A DNA stretch of 34,320 nt. It comes from Candidatus Bipolaricaulota bacterium (lineage in GTDB: Bacteria > Bipolaricaulota > Bipolaricaulia > UBA7950 > UBA9294). Location of the stretch: contig RXOA01000108.1 in assembly GCA_003979035.1 (NCBI GenBank), positions 1 through 34,320 on the forward strand, read 5' to 3'. Both the position numbers and the translations under genes were made by a program. The notes beneath the pieces are model-generated. The model saw only the letters and a program-made list of their open reading frames with translations, did not search any database and was not told the DNA's origin. This document shows positions 16,146 through 24,805 of the stretch, piece after piece; position 1 is the first letter of the stretch; each line of letters opens with the position of its first letter.

Positions 16146-16964
16146 ATGCACCCGATACTTGCTGAGTTGGGACCGGTCACGATTCGCTACTACGGCTTGA
16201 TGTACGTGGTTGCCATCTGTGTCGGAATGTGGCTTCTCTCCCTGGAAGTGAAGCGGAAACACATTCCTCTGCCGACCGAGCGCCTGTTCGATTTGTTGTT
16301 GTGGGTGATTCCGGCGGCGATCATTGGAGCGCGGCTGTACTACGTTGCGTTCCAGTGGAGCTACTACGCGCGCTACCCCATCGACATCCTCAAGATATGG
16401 GAGGGAGGCCTGGCGATTCACGGAGGCGTCTTGGGCGGCGTGCTGGTCGTGTTTCTGTTCTCGCGTCGCACCCACGTTCTGTTCTGGCGGCTCACCGACG
16501 CGTTGGCGCCGAGTCTGATCCTCGGACAAGCGATCGGGCGGATCGGAAACCTGATGAACGGAGACGCGTTCGGTCTGCCGACGTCCCTTCCGTGGGGGAT
16601 CAGATTCCCGGCCGAATCCCCTGCCGGACGGGCCTTTCCGAACCAGGCAACGCATCCGACGATGATCTACGAGATGATGGGGAATCTTGCGATCTTCTCT
16701 CTATTGTGGTTTGTCTTGCGGAAGCGGGGCTATCGAGACGGGTTTGTCACGGCGCTCTACTTTTCTCTGTACTCGCTCGTGCGATTTCTGGTCAGTTTTG
16801 TTCGAGCCGACAGCCTGTGGCTTGGCTCGTTCCGCATCGCCCAAGTCGTCAGCCTTGCCTTGATCGTTGGGTTCGGCTCCTGGATCGCGGTCGGACGTTT
16901 GTATAGGCGGGCTACAAACGGAAACGAGAACCAAGGTAGAACTGACGTGCAAGGGGGTTCGTAA
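16146..16964 (+). CDS. lgt: Prolipoprotein diacylglyceryl transferase
   Basis: Lgt moves diacylglycerol from phosphatidylglycerol to the lipobox Cys of prolipoproteins at the inner membrane. The 272-residue protein has the usual seven membrane segments and length. Family motifs are GLAIHGGVLGG (about 88-98), the signature GQAIGRIGNLMNGDAFG and the late Arg in SFVRADS. ATG at 16146 follows a G-run five bases upstream. It is divergent from lnt, the last step of the same pathway, and the starts are 33 bases apart. Its last 53 bases overlap the end of lptB on the other strand, so the two transcripts must converge within coding sequence. Confidence 0.96.
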   Translation: MHPILAELGPVTIRYYGLMYVVAICVGMWLLSLEVKRKHIPLPTERLFDLLLWVIPAAIIGARLYYVAFQWSYYARYPIDILKIWEGGLAIHGGVLGGVLVVFLFSRRTHVLFWRLTDALAPSLILGQAIGRIGNLMNGDAFGLPTSLPWGIRFPAESPAGRAFPNQATHPTMIYEMMGNLAIFSLLWFVLRKRGYRDGFVTALYFSLYSLVRFLVSFVRADSLWLGSFRIAQVVSLALIVGFGSWIAVGRLYRRATNGNENQGRTDVQGGS

Positions 16965-17625
16965 CGAGTTCGTCGGCCGTTCCTTCGACGATGATCTTCC
17001 CTTCGTGAATCAAGTATGTGTAATCGGTCACGGCGAGCGTGTCTCGGACATTGTGATCGGTAATCACGAAGCCGATCTGCTGTTCCTTCAATCGGTTGAG
17101 ACAGCCCTGCAGATCATGGATTGTCAGCGGATCAATCCCGGAGAACGGCTCGTCAAGAAGGATGAAAGACGGCGATGTGGCCAGCGCGCGCGCGATCTCC
17201 AATCGCCTGCGTTCCCCCGAAGACAGCGTAGACGCCAGGTGGGACTGGAGCGATGTCAATGCAAATTCCTCCAGCAGCTGTTGGCGAGTCCGCTCCATTT
17301 CGTTTCTTGATTGCGTCCACTCAAGGACGAGGTTCAGATTGTCGGCGACTGTCGCTTTTACGAAGATCGACGGTTCTTGCGGAAGGTAGCTGACTCCCAT
17401 CCGCGCTCTTTGGTGGAACGGAAGCGAGGCGAGATTGCGGCCGTCGAGTGTCACCGAACCCTGCTCGGTGCCGATGAATCCGACCATCATTCGGAAGGTC
17501 GTTGTTTTTCCCGCTCCATTGGGGCCGAGAAGCCCGATGATCTCGCCCCGAGAGACCCGAAGCGACAGGTGATCGACCACACAGCGCTGTTGGTAGTGCT
17601 TCACAAGGTTTGCGGCTTCAAGCAT
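16912..17625 (-). CDS. lptB: LPS export ABC transporter ATP-binding protein
   Basis: LptB is the cytoplasmic ATPase that drives LPS from the inner membrane through LptFGC and the LptA bridge. The 237-residue protein has Walker A LGPNGAGKTTTF, Q-loop YLPQEPSIF, signature LSSGERRRLEIARAL, Walker B FILLDEPFSGIDP and the switch His in VITDHNVRDTL. GIDPLTIHDL and ITDHNVRDTL are LptB-type features that separate it from LivF/LivG proteins. ATG at 17625 overlaps the stop of the upstream LptC-like gene by eight bases. The 3' end overlaps lgt, which is convergent. LptF, LptG and LptD are not in the window. Confidence 0.95.
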   Translation of the reverse strand: MLEAANLVKHYQQRCVVDHLSLRVSRGEIIGLLGPNGAGKTTTFRMMVGFIGTEQGSVTLDGRNLASLPFHQRARMGVSYLPQEPSIFVKATVADNLNLVLEWTQSRNEMERTRQQLLEEFALTSLQSHLASTLSSGERRRLEIARALATSPSFILLDEPFSGIDPLTIHDLQGCLNRLKEQQIGFVITDHNVRDTLAVTDYTYLIHEGKIIVEGTADELVTNPLARQFYLGSRFRL

Positions 17626-18472
17626 CGTTCTCCGGGTTCAACAGAGTCTCATCAAGCTCCACCTCGAATTCGAGGAACACCTGTCCGTCCGCCTCCCAGC
17701 CGTTCGAAGTCACGCGCAGTGTATCTGCAGTGATTTCCCCCTGCGAGAATGACGCGGAAACATCTCCCTCCAACAGGATCGACGACACCAGGGTCGAGTC
17801 CTCCGTCGTCTCCAGGGTCATCGTTTCGCAATGATAGATGTCGTCGCCGATTTCGACGATGACAGAACGCTCGATGACAACTTGATCGTTGACCATCGAC
17901 GCGATCTCGGCGGAGATGTCGGCGATTCGTCCGTCTTCCAGTTCGATGCTCAAGACAACCCCGCCGTGAAACGAGAGGTGCTCATTCGGCAGGCTGAGTT
18001 CCATCATCGGGGCCGTCAACCACCCGGCGGAAAACAGCGCGGAAGCTTCCGACCCTAACAGTGTTTCGTCTTGTCGCCACCACATCATCTCATCGGCGGA
18101 TAGCGTGTACTCGCGGGATCGGGTCTCCGTCCGATGAGCGATCAGCGAAGGGGATTGAGTCAACTTCCCCTGCTGTGGGGTGAAATCGACGTGACCCGCG
18201 GTCACGGACAGCGTCACGTCGCCCTGTTTCGCGAATTGAAGCGTAAGCCCTGAGAGGCTTCCGGTTTGCGTCTCTTGCATCATGGAGCCCGACGTTGCGT
18301 CCAGCAACCACCTCACGTCGCCCGATTCGTCATACCCGACCAAATGAAGGGCATGAATGTCGGCCGGCCGGGTTCCCGATTCGGAAGATCCAATCGGGGC
18401 GAACACAACGGCCGCAAACCCGCCGGCAAAACACAGTGCTGCCAGGGTCAACAGCAATGTCTTTCGAGACAT
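17618..18472 (-). CDS. LptC-like (possibly LptC plus LptA-like) LPS export protein
   Basis: A 284-residue protein with one N-terminal membrane helix (MSRKTLLLTLAALCFAGGFA) and a beta-rich periplasmic part. The first half has the LptC pattern GDVRWLLDATSGSM... with a following TLSVTAGHVDF. The second half repeats OstA-like features (DIYHCETMTLETTEDSTLV, VSASFSQGEITADTLRV). It is about 90 residues longer than E. coli LptC, so it may combine LptC-like and LptA-like jellyrolls. It would receive LPS from the LptBFG pump. ATG at 18472 lies 25 bases inside pyrG and has no clear ribosome-binding site, so coupling to pyrG is likely. lptB follows with an overlap. Confidence 0.82.
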   Translation of the reverse strand: MSRKTLLLTLAALCFAGGFAAVVFAPIGSSESGTRPADIHALHLVGYDESGDVRWLLDATSGSMMQETQTGSLSGLTLQFAKQGDVTLSVTAGHVDFTPQQGKLTQSPSLIAHRTETRSREYTLSADEMMWWRQDETLLGSEASALFSAGWLTAPMMELSLPNEHLSFHGGVVLSIELEDGRIADISAEIASMVNDQVVIERSVIVEIGDDIYHCETMTLETTEDSTLVSSILLEGDVSASFSQGEITADTLRVTSNGWEADGQVFLEFEVELDETLLNPENDA

Positions 18473-20052
18473 GCTTGGACAAAGCCAACGAAGAGAGGGT
18501 GAGGGTTGACGAACCGGGACTTGAATTCCGGGTGGAATTGGACGCCGACAAACCACGGATGGTCTTCCAACTCAAGGATCTCGACCAGCCGCCCGTCAGG
18601 AGATGCTCCCGTGACGTGAAACCCTGCGCTGGAAAATGCTTCCCGATAAGCGGTATTAAACTCGTAACGATGTCGATGGCGCTCAGAGATCTCCGGTGTC
18701 TTGTAGCACGAAACACTGATCGAGTCGGGCGCGAGAACCGCCGGATAGGCACCAAGCCGCATGGTTCCGCCCTTGTCGCGAAGTTCGGATTGGGTCTCCA
18801 TGAGATCGATGACAGGATGGGGAGTCTCGGAATCGAACTCAGAACTGTTGGCGCTCTTCATACCGAGACGATTGCGCGCAAACTCGATTGCCGCGCATTG
18901 CAGTCCAAGACAAATCCCGAAGAACGGAATCCCGTTCGTGCGGGCGTAGGAGACCGCCTCCACTTTCCCGTCCACGCCGCGATCCCCGAAGCCGCCGGGG
19001 ATTAGGATGCCATCTACATCGGACAAGTAGCGCTCCGGACCGTGCTCGTCAACGGATTCCGCGGAGACCCACAAAGGATCGATGCCGACTTCGCAGTGAA
19101 TGCCGGCATGAATGAGCGCTTCGTGAATGCTGATGTACGAATCTCTCAGTTCGATGTACTTCCCGACGATCGCGATGCGTACTCGGCGCGAGGGATGGCG
19201 CAGCTTCTCGACCCTCCGGCTCCAAGGTCCCATGTCGGGCATCCGTGGAGGGAGCTTCAGCCCCGTGGAAACCGCTGCATGAAGGCCTTCCCGTTGGATG
19301 ACAAGCGGGACATCGTAGATGGAGAACTGATCGATGTCCTCGATGACATTGGTTTCGGGAACGTCACAGAACAGGGCGATTTTCCGACGAACATCAGCGG
19401 GGATCGATCGTTCCGCTCGCGCCACGATGGCATCGGGCTGGATTCCGATCCCCCTCAATTCCTTCACACTGTGCTGGGTTGGCTTCGTTTTCAGCTCATC
19501 GGTACTCGACATCTGTGGCAACAAGGTGAGATGAACGAAGAACGTGTCGTCCGCCGGGAGTTCGTCCTTTAGCTGGCGCAGCGCTTCGAGGAACGGAAGG
19601 CTCTCGATGTCGCCGACGGTTCCTCCGATTTCCACGACGGCAATCTCCGCGGCGCAATCTTCAAGGGGTCTTTGGATCAGCTTCTTGATCTCGTCCGTGA
19701 TGTGCGGGATTACTTGCACGGTCTTGCCTAGAAACGATCCGGCACGCTCCTGACGAATGACACTCCAATAGACCTGTCCCGTGGTGGCGTAGTTGCGGGC
19801 GGATAGATTTTCGTCAAGGAACCGCTCATAGCGGCCGATGTCAAGATCCGTTTCCTTGCCATCGTCCGTCACAAACACTTCGCCGTGTTCGTAAGGGTTC
19901 ATCGTGCCTGCGTCGATGTTGACGTAGGGGTCGATTTTCTGCAAAGAGACGCGGTACCCGGATTGTTTGAGGAGGAGGCCAATCGAGGCCGTGACGACCC
20001 CCTTGCCGAGTCCGGAGAGGACCCCACCGGTGACGAACACGAACTTGCGCAA
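18448..20052 (-). CDS. pyrG: CTP synthase
   Basis: CTP synthase aminates UTP to CTP using ATP and glutamine. The 534-residue protein has the N-terminal synthase domain (RKFVFVTGGVLSGLGKG, DPYVNIDAGTMNPYEHGEVF) and the C-terminal class I amidotransferase domain (GILIPGGFGDRG, catalytic Cys in GIPFFGICLGLQ, and HPEF). The length is normal for the family. I chose TTG at 20052 because GGAGG lies five bases upstream and the protein then begins MRKFVFVTGG like other PyrG proteins. ATG at 20064 has no such site. It heads a unit with the LptC-like gene and lptB. CTP is needed for CMP-Kdo in LPS synthesis, which may explain the grouping. Confidence 0.97.
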   Translation of the reverse strand: MRKFVFVTGGVLSGLGKGVVTASIGLLLKQSGYRVSLQKIDPYVNIDAGTMNPYEHGEVFVTDDGKETDLDIGRYERFLDENLSARNYATTGQVYWSVIRQERAGSFLGKTVQVIPHITDEIKKLIQRPLEDCAAEIAVVEIGGTVGDIESLPFLEALRQLKDELPADDTFFVHLTLLPQMSSTDELKTKPTQHSVKELRGIGIQPDAIVARAERSIPADVRRKIALFCDVPETNVIEDIDQFSIYDVPLVIQREGLHAAVSTGLKLPPRMPDMGPWSRRVEKLRHPSRRVRIAIVGKYIELRDSYISIHEALIHAGIHCEVGIDPLWVSAESVDEHGPERYLSDVDGILIPGGFGDRGVDGKVEAVSYARTNGIPFFGICLGLQCAAIEFARNRLGMKSANSSEFDSETPHPVIDLMETQSELRDKGGTMRLGAYPAVLAPDSISVSCYKTPEISERHRHRYEFNTAYREAFSSAGFHVTGASPDGRLVEILELEDHPWFVGVQFHPEFKSRFVNPHPLFVGFVQACLERHCC

Positions 20053-20076
20053 GAGAGCCTCCATGGGTTTTATGGA

Positions 20077-20106
20077 AGGATACGAGAAACGCGGGCACTC
20101 GTTCAA
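20077..20106 (-). promoter_or_regulatory. Candidate promoter of pyrG operon
   Basis: On the minus strand, -35 TTGAAC (20106-20101), an 18-base spacer and -10 TATCCT (20082-20077). The start point would be near 20070, leaving a short leader that includes GGAGG before the TTG start at 20052. Confidence 0.5.
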
Positions 20107-20135
20107 CCGGGCTCTTGAGTGCGTATCGGAATCCG

Positions 20136-20165
20136 TTGGAGAACAGGGACGGGGTTGCGTATACT
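20136..20165 (+). promoter_or_regulatory. Candidate promoter of secG
   Basis: -35 TTGGAG (20136-20141), an 18-base spacer and -10 TATACT (20160-20165). The -10 box is good and the -35 weak. It is divergent from the pyrG promoter, with about 30 bases between the two -35 boxes. Confidence 0.5.
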
Positions 20166-20183
20166 TCTCAAAAGACTGAGAAG
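20164..20183. repeat. Perfect inverted repeat at the secG start point
   Basis: CTTCTCA (20164-20170) and TGAGAAG (20177-20183) are perfect 7-base arms around a 6-base centre. The left arm begins inside the -10 box, so the element covers the likely start point. It could be an operator or a hairpin at the 5' end of the secG mRNA. Confidence 0.55.
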
Positions 20184-20204
20184 CAATGAAAGGATCGGTA
20201 TTCG

Positions 20205-20426
20205 ATGCGCTTGTTCTTGGAAATCGTACTCGTTCTGGACTGTCTTGCTCTTGTCGGAATGGTCCTCATGCAGATGAGCGAACACTCCGGACTTGGCGGC
20301 GCATTTGGCTCGGGGATGTCCGGCACCGTATTCGGACGTGACGAAACGCGAGATCCCAAGCGCACCGTAACCTATGTGCTTGCGGCTCTCTTTGTTCTGC
20401 TTGGATTCGTTCTCTCCGTGTTCTAG
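20205..20426 (+). CDS. secG: Preprotein translocase subunit SecG
   Basis: SecG is the small accessory subunit of the SecYEG protein channel in the inner membrane. The 73-residue protein has two membrane helices (LFLEIVLVLDCLALVGMVLM and VTYVLAALFVLLGFVLSVF). The family-typical Gly-rich loop lies between (SEHSGLGGAFGSGMSGTVFG), followed by the basic turn near residue 50. Length is normal. ATG at 20205 follows AAGGA at a spacing of about nine bases. SecA, its functional partner, is encoded about 9 kb away. rdgB follows 89 bases downstream on the same strand. Confidence 0.95.
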   Translation: MRLFLEIVLVLDCLALVGMVLMQMSEHSGLGGAFGSGMSGTVFGRDETRDPKRTVTYVLAALFVLLGFVLSVF

Positions 20427-20515
20427 CGGTCGCGTCCAGTAGATGTGGTTTCTCGCTTCCTGTTCCTCTTCTGGGGATGTGATCGATTGGAGCCGGAACA
20501 TCTGAGGGAGGCGAA

Positions 20516-21133
20516 TTGGCGCAACAACGCGTGTTGCTTGCCACAAGAAATCCCGGGAAAATACGCGAAATACGGGAAATTCTCTCATCGGCTCCGGATC
20601 TTGTTCTGTTCACTGTCGATGAAGTCCCGTTTCCGGATGTCGACGAAACCGGGACAACATTCCTCACCAATGCACTGCTGAAGGCCCGCGTCATTGGCGA
20701 GTTGACCGGGTTGGCCGTTCTTGCTGACGATTCAGGGCTTGAGGTTCCGTCATTGGGTGGAGAACCAGGCGTGCGGTCCGCCCGCTATGCCGGCGAGCCC
20801 GCCGACTATGAGGCCAACAATCAGCTCCTACTTCAGCGATTGGCCGAGCTCGATGATCACGGAGAGCGGCGGGACCGATCGGCTCGATTCGTGACCTGGG
20901 TGGTTCTTCGCATGGATCAGCAGCGTGAGTTCTCTTGGCAGGGAGAACTGCGCGGTCGGATCCTGGAAACACCGCGTGGTACAGGGGGGTTCGGCTACGA
21001 CCCGTTGTTCGTTCCCGAAGGGCGAGCAAAGACGCTTGCCGAGATGGGACCCGCTGAGAAGAATCGAATGAGCCACCGCCGCCGAGCCCTGCAACACGTT
21101 CTCATGTTCTTCGAACAGCAACGCAAGCCGTAA
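20516..21133 (+). CDS. rdgB: XTP/dITP pyrophosphatase (RdgB/HAM1 family)
   Basis: This enzyme hydrolyses non-canonical purine nucleotides such as dITP, XTP and ITP to monophosphates, keeping them out of DNA and RNA. The 205-residue protein has the family motifs VLLATRNPGKIREI at the N-terminus, LADDSGLEVPSLGGEPGVRS near residue 70, and the GFGYDPLFVPEG and MSHRRRAL regions near the C-terminus. The start is TTG at 20516, with GGGAGG four to five bases upstream, giving MAQQRVLLATRN. It may share the secG transcript. It converges on dnaJ with a 53-base gap that holds only a small imperfect hairpin. Confidence 0.96.
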   Translation: MAQQRVLLATRNPGKIREIREILSSAPDLVLFTVDEVPFPDVDETGTTFLTNALLKARVIGELTGLAVLADDSGLEVPSLGGEPGVRSARYAGEPADYEANNQLLLQRLAELDDHGERRDRSARFVTWVVLRMDQQREFSWQGELRGRILETPRGTGGFGYDPLFVPEGRAKTLAEMGPAEKNRMSHRRRALQHVLMFFEQQRKP

Positions 21134-21186
21134 CCCGGTGCCATTCTCCGTCTGAGAAGAGTGCGGTACGGAATTTGCGTATTATC

Positions 21187-22308
21187 CTATGAGTCTTCTT
21201 CCGATGGCGTCAGCGGCGGCAGCAGGTCCGAGAGTTGTTTTAGAAGGCGTTTCTGGGCCGGCGTGATGTGGGTCGGGATCACGACTTCGATCCGGACAAC
21301 GTGGTCCCCACGTCCGTTGCTCTGCAGGTCGGGGACGCCTTTCCCCTTGATGCGGATCACTGTTCCGGATGAGGTTCCCGGAGGAACGGTGATCGTCGTC
21401 TCTCCCCACAGTGTCTCCACGGGGATGCGTGCCCCAAGCACTGCTTGGGGGTAATGCAGCTTCAGCACGGAGAGGATATTGCGTCCTTCCCGCTTGAACT
21501 GGTGGTGCGGGATGATCTCGATTACGATGAACAGGTCTCCTGCGGGGGCGCCATCGATGCCGGCGTTCCCTTGTCCTTTGAGGCGCAGGCGCGAGTTCTC
21601 GGAGACTCCGGCCGGCACCGTCACGGAGATCTTGCTCTTCTCTTTCACCCGACCGGATCCGTGACACCGATGGCACGGGGTTGCCGTCACATCCCCCTTG
21701 CCCTGGCATTCAGGGCAGGTTTGGACGTTGATGAAACTCCCGAGCAAGCTCTGCTGGTGATACTCCACTTGTCCCCGACCGTGACATGTCGGGCAGGTCG
21801 TCTTGGTGGTGCCCGGCTCAGCGCCGTTCCCTTCGCATCGGTCGCAGCGAACAAGACGAGGTGCGGTGACTTTGATCTTGGTCCCGATGGCAGCGTCTTC
21901 CAGGGAGATCCTCAGTTTGTATTCGATATCTTCGCCCTGGCGAGCTGCAGTTCGGCGCGATGCGGTCCGCCCGCCTTGGCGGAAGAAGAGATCAAACAGG
22001 TCATCGAATCCGCCGAAGCCAAACTCCGAATACGCCTGACGAGCGCGGCGGAAGTCCGTGTCGCCAAACGTGAATCCTTGTGCGGGGCCGGCGTGGCCAT
22101 ACCGATCGTACTGCAGGCGTTTCTCCTGGTCTGAGAGAACCTCGTAGGCTTCAGCGACGCGCTTGAACTCCTCTTCCGCCCGGCTTTTGTTCTCCGGGTT
22201 CTTGTCCGGATGGAGCTCCTTCGCCTTGCTGCGGTACGCCCGCTTGATCTCTTCCTGGGTTGCCTTGCGATCCAGCCCCAGGATCTCGTAGTAATCTGTC
22301 TTGGCCAC
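21187..22308 (-). CDS. dnaJ: Chaperone DnaJ
   Basis: DnaJ (Hsp40) delivers unfolded clients to DnaK and stimulates its ATPase. The 373-residue protein has the J domain with HPD in AKELHPDKN, a Gly/Phe-rich stretch (about 75-110), and four zinc-binding CxxCxGxG repeats (CDRCEGNG, CPTCHGRG, CPECQGKG, CHRCHGSG). The C-terminal client-binding domains follow. It is therefore a full type I DnaJ. GTG at 22308 is the start, 20 bases after the dnaK stop, with AAGGGAAAGGG in between. It is the last gene of the hrcA-grpE-dnaK-dnaJ operon. Confidence 0.97.
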   Translation of the reverse strand: MAKTDYYEILGLDRKATQEEIKRAYRSKAKELHPDKNPENKSRAEEEFKRVAEAYEVLSDQEKRLQYDRYGHAGPAQGFTFGDTDFRRARQAYSEFGFGGFDDLFDLFFRQGGRTASRRTAARQGEDIEYKLRISLEDAAIGTKIKVTAPRLVRCDRCEGNGAEPGTTKTTCPTCHGRGQVEYHQQSLLGSFINVQTCPECQGKGDVTATPCHRCHGSGRVKEKSKISVTVPAGVSENSRLRLKGQGNAGIDGAPAGDLFIVIEIIPHHQFKREGRNILSVLKLHYPQAVLGARIPVETLWGETTITVPPGTSSGTVIRIKGKGVPDLQSNGRGDHVVRIEVVIPTHITPAQKRLLKQLSDLLPPLTPSEEDS

Positions 22309-22328
22309 GCCGTCCGCTTCCCTTTCCC

Positions 22329-24203
22329 TTACTTGCCGTCGTCGTACTCGGCGTCGATGTACTCACCGTCGTCATCCGCTTCCTCGTCGCTAGAGCCTGA
22401 TTCCCGTCCCTCTGGAGAGGATTGCGCGCTGGGCCCCGGTCCGCCTTGCGCTTGAGCTTGCTTGTAGGCTTCCTCGGCAAGCTGTTGGGCGCTTCCGGAT
22501 AGCTGTTGCATTGCCTTTTTCAGCTCATCCAAAGGTGCATTCGACGTGATCTTGTCGCGCAGAGATCTCAGATGATCCTCGATTTCCGTGCGCTTCTCCT
22601 GCGAAACCTTGTCGCCGAGGTCGGACAGCGTCTTCTCTACACTGTAGACAAGTTGGTCGGCCTGGTTCCGCGTTTCGACCTCTTCAGCGCGTTTTCGATC
22701 TTCTTCGGCGTGTTCTTCCGCCTCTTTGCGCATCTGATCGATCTCGCCGTCCTGAAGCCTGGACGATTCCGTGATCCTGATCGAAGCCGTCTTGCTTGTC
22801 GCCTTGTCCTTGGCGGTCACATGAAGGATACCGTCGGCGTCGATGTTGAACGTGACGTCGATCTGAGGCACCCCGCGAGGAGCTGTGGGCAGCCCCGCGA
22901 GCTGGAACTTCCCGAGAGATTTTCCATCCGCAGCCATCTTTCGCTCTCCCTGAACGACGTGGATTTCGACGGCGGGCTGGTTGTCTTCGGCGGTGGTGAA
23001 CGTCTTCGTCTTCTCCGTGGGGATGGTTGTGTTGCGCTCGATCAGCGGTGTCGCGATTCCGCCGAGTGTCTCGATCGAAAGCGTGAGCGGCGTCACATCC
23101 AACAGGACGATCTCATCGACCTCGCCGGCAAGCACCCCACCCTGGATCGCGGCACCAGCGGCGACGACTTCGTCCGGATTGATCTCCTTGTTGATCTTGC
23201 CGGGAACCCGTGATGCGATTAGCTCCTGCACGCGAGGGATCCGTGTCGATCCGCCGACCAGGACGACCTGATCGATCGTTTCACTTGTTGCGTTGGCGAC
23301 CTGAAGGGTCTCGTCAACCACACGAACGGTTCGATCCAGAAGATCCTCGATCAGTTGCTCGAACTTGGCCCGGGTGAGCTTCTGTTCGAGATGCTTGGGG
23401 CCGCCCGTATCGGCTGTGATGTACGGCAGATGGATCGTGGTTTCTTTGCGGGTGGACAGCTCCTTCTTCGCCGCCTCGGCCGCATCTTTTAAGCGCTGAA
23501 TGGCGCTCGGATCCTTGGAGAGATCGATCCCCGTGTCCTTGCGGAATTCCTCCGCCAGCCAGTCCATGATTCGCTGGTCGAAATCGTCGCCCCCGAGTTG
23601 GGTGTCGCCGTCGGTCGCGATGACTTCGAATACACCATCCCCTATTTCGAGGATCGATACGTCAAACGTGCCTCCGCCGAGGTCGTAGACAAGAATCGTC
23701 TGCTCGCTCTGCTTGTCCAATCCGTAGGCCAACGCAGCAGCCGTAGGCTCGTTGATGATCCGCATGACCTCAAGGCCGGCGATCTTCCCGGCATCCTTTG
23801 TTGCTTGACGCTGGGCATCATTGAAGTAGGCGGGCACGGTGATGACTGCCTTGGAGACTTTCCCGCCGAGGTGATCCTCCGCATCTTTCTTCAGTTTCTG
23901 GAGGATCATCGCCGAGATTTGCTCCGGCGCGTATTCCGTGGTCGATCCATCAACGGTGATCTTGGCCTTGAAGTCCGTTCCCATATGCCGTTTGATCGAA
24001 GAAATGGTGTGCTTGGGATTGGTGATGGTCTGGCGCTTTGCCAGCCGCCCGACAAGGCGCTCCCCTTCGTCGGTGAATGCGACAACAGACGGCGTCGTAC
24101 GTTCGCCTTCCGTGTTGCTGATGATTTCCGGCGACCCGCCTTCAAGTACGGCGACGCAGGAGTTGGTCGTCCCCAAATCGATCCCGATAATCTTCTCTCT
24201 CAT
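22329..24203 (-). CDS. dnaK: Chaperone DnaK (Hsp70)
   Basis: A 624-residue Hsp70. The ATPase domain begins IIGIDLGTTNSCVAVLEGG and includes VYDLGGGTFDVSILEIGDG and VVLVGGSTRIPRVQ. The substrate-binding domain starts after the linker near LLDVTPLTLSIETLGG. The tail has the usual lid, then a disordered, Gly-, Ser- and Asp/Glu-rich end (DDDGEYIDAEYDDGK). ATG at 24203 has GGAGGAGGAAT just upstream and overlaps the grpE stop as ATGA. Heat-shock control through HrcA at the CIRCE upstream of hrcA is expected. Confidence 0.98.
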   Translation of the reverse strand: MREKIIGIDLGTTNSCVAVLEGGSPEIISNTEGERTTPSVVAFTDEGERLVGRLAKRQTITNPKHTISSIKRHMGTDFKAKITVDGSTTEYAPEQISAMILQKLKKDAEDHLGGKVSKAVITVPAYFNDAQRQATKDAGKIAGLEVMRIINEPTAAALAYGLDKQSEQTILVYDLGGGTFDVSILEIGDGVFEVIATDGDTQLGGDDFDQRIMDWLAEEFRKDTGIDLSKDPSAIQRLKDAAEAAKKELSTRKETTIHLPYITADTGGPKHLEQKLTRAKFEQLIEDLLDRTVRVVDETLQVANATSETIDQVVLVGGSTRIPRVQELIASRVPGKINKEINPDEVVAAGAAIQGGVLAGEVDEIVLLDVTPLTLSIETLGGIATPLIERNTTIPTEKTKTFTTAEDNQPAVEIHVVQGERKMAADGKSLGKFQLAGLPTAPRGVPQIDVTFNIDADGILHVTAKDKATSKTASIRITESSRLQDGEIDQMRKEAEEHAEEDRKRAEEVETRNQADQLVYSVEKTLSDLGDKVSQEKRTEIEDHLRSLRDKITSNAPLDELKKAMQQLSGSAQQLAEEAYKQAQAQGGPGPSAQSSPEGRESGSSDEEADDDGEYIDAEYDDGK

Positions 24204-24805
24204 GATGATTCCTCCTCCTTTGCGCCGCGACTCACACTCACCTTGCTGGGGCGTAGGACACGGTCGTACCGGAAATATCCTAGCTCGAACTCCTCGATGA
24301 TCTCATTTCGCGGCCGATCGCTCTCCACGGTGAGAACAGCTTCATGGCGTTGCGGATCGAACAGATTGCCGACAGCAGCAATGGGTTGAATGCCTTTTGA
24401 GTCCAGCCATTGCGAGAACTGCTTTCCAATCTGCCGCAGGCCTTCGGAGATTGCAGATTCGTCTTTCCCTTGCGGTTCTTCGTGCAGATGTACGGCTCGG
24501 AGCACACTGTCGTACAGGGGGAGAATTTCCAGGAGCAGGTCATCGGTTGCCCGCTCGTACGCGGAGGCCATGTCGCGAGCCACCCGTTTCCTGTAGTTCT
24601 CGAATTCCGCTTGCATCCGCATGATTCGGTCAGCATGTTCTTGCTGCAAGGCGGCCTCGCCATTCCCGTCTTGGGCGATCTGGACGTCTTGGTCCAGAGT
24701 GGCAGATTCGGGTCCGCGCACGATCTCGATGTCGTCGATGTGCCCGTTCTTGATGTCGGTATCGTCGTGGGTGGAAAGGTTACGATGATCCGGTTTGCTC
24801 TTCAT
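24200..24805 (-). CDS. grpE: Nucleotide exchange factor GrpE
   Basis: GrpE releases ADP from DnaK. The 201-residue protein has an N-terminal disordered acidic part, the long coiled coil (ADRIMRMQAEFENYRKRVAR), and the C-terminal beta domain with RHEAVLTVES and GYFRYDRVLRPSKVSVSRG. ATG at 24805 has GGAGGAAG upstream and lies 26 bases inside the end of hrcA. The frame continues 66 codons upstream but only as overlap with hrcA. The stop overlaps the dnaK ATG. Confidence 0.96.
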   Translation of the reverse strand: MKSKPDHRNLSTHDDTDIKNGHIDDIEIVRGPESATLDQDVQIAQDGNGEAALQQEHADRIMRMQAEFENYRKRVARDMASAYERATDDLLLEILPLYDSVLRAVHLHEEPQGKDESAISEGLRQIGKQFSQWLDSKGIQPIAAVGNLFDPQRHEAVLTVESDRPRNEIIEEFELGYFRYDRVLRPSKVSVSRGAKEEESS

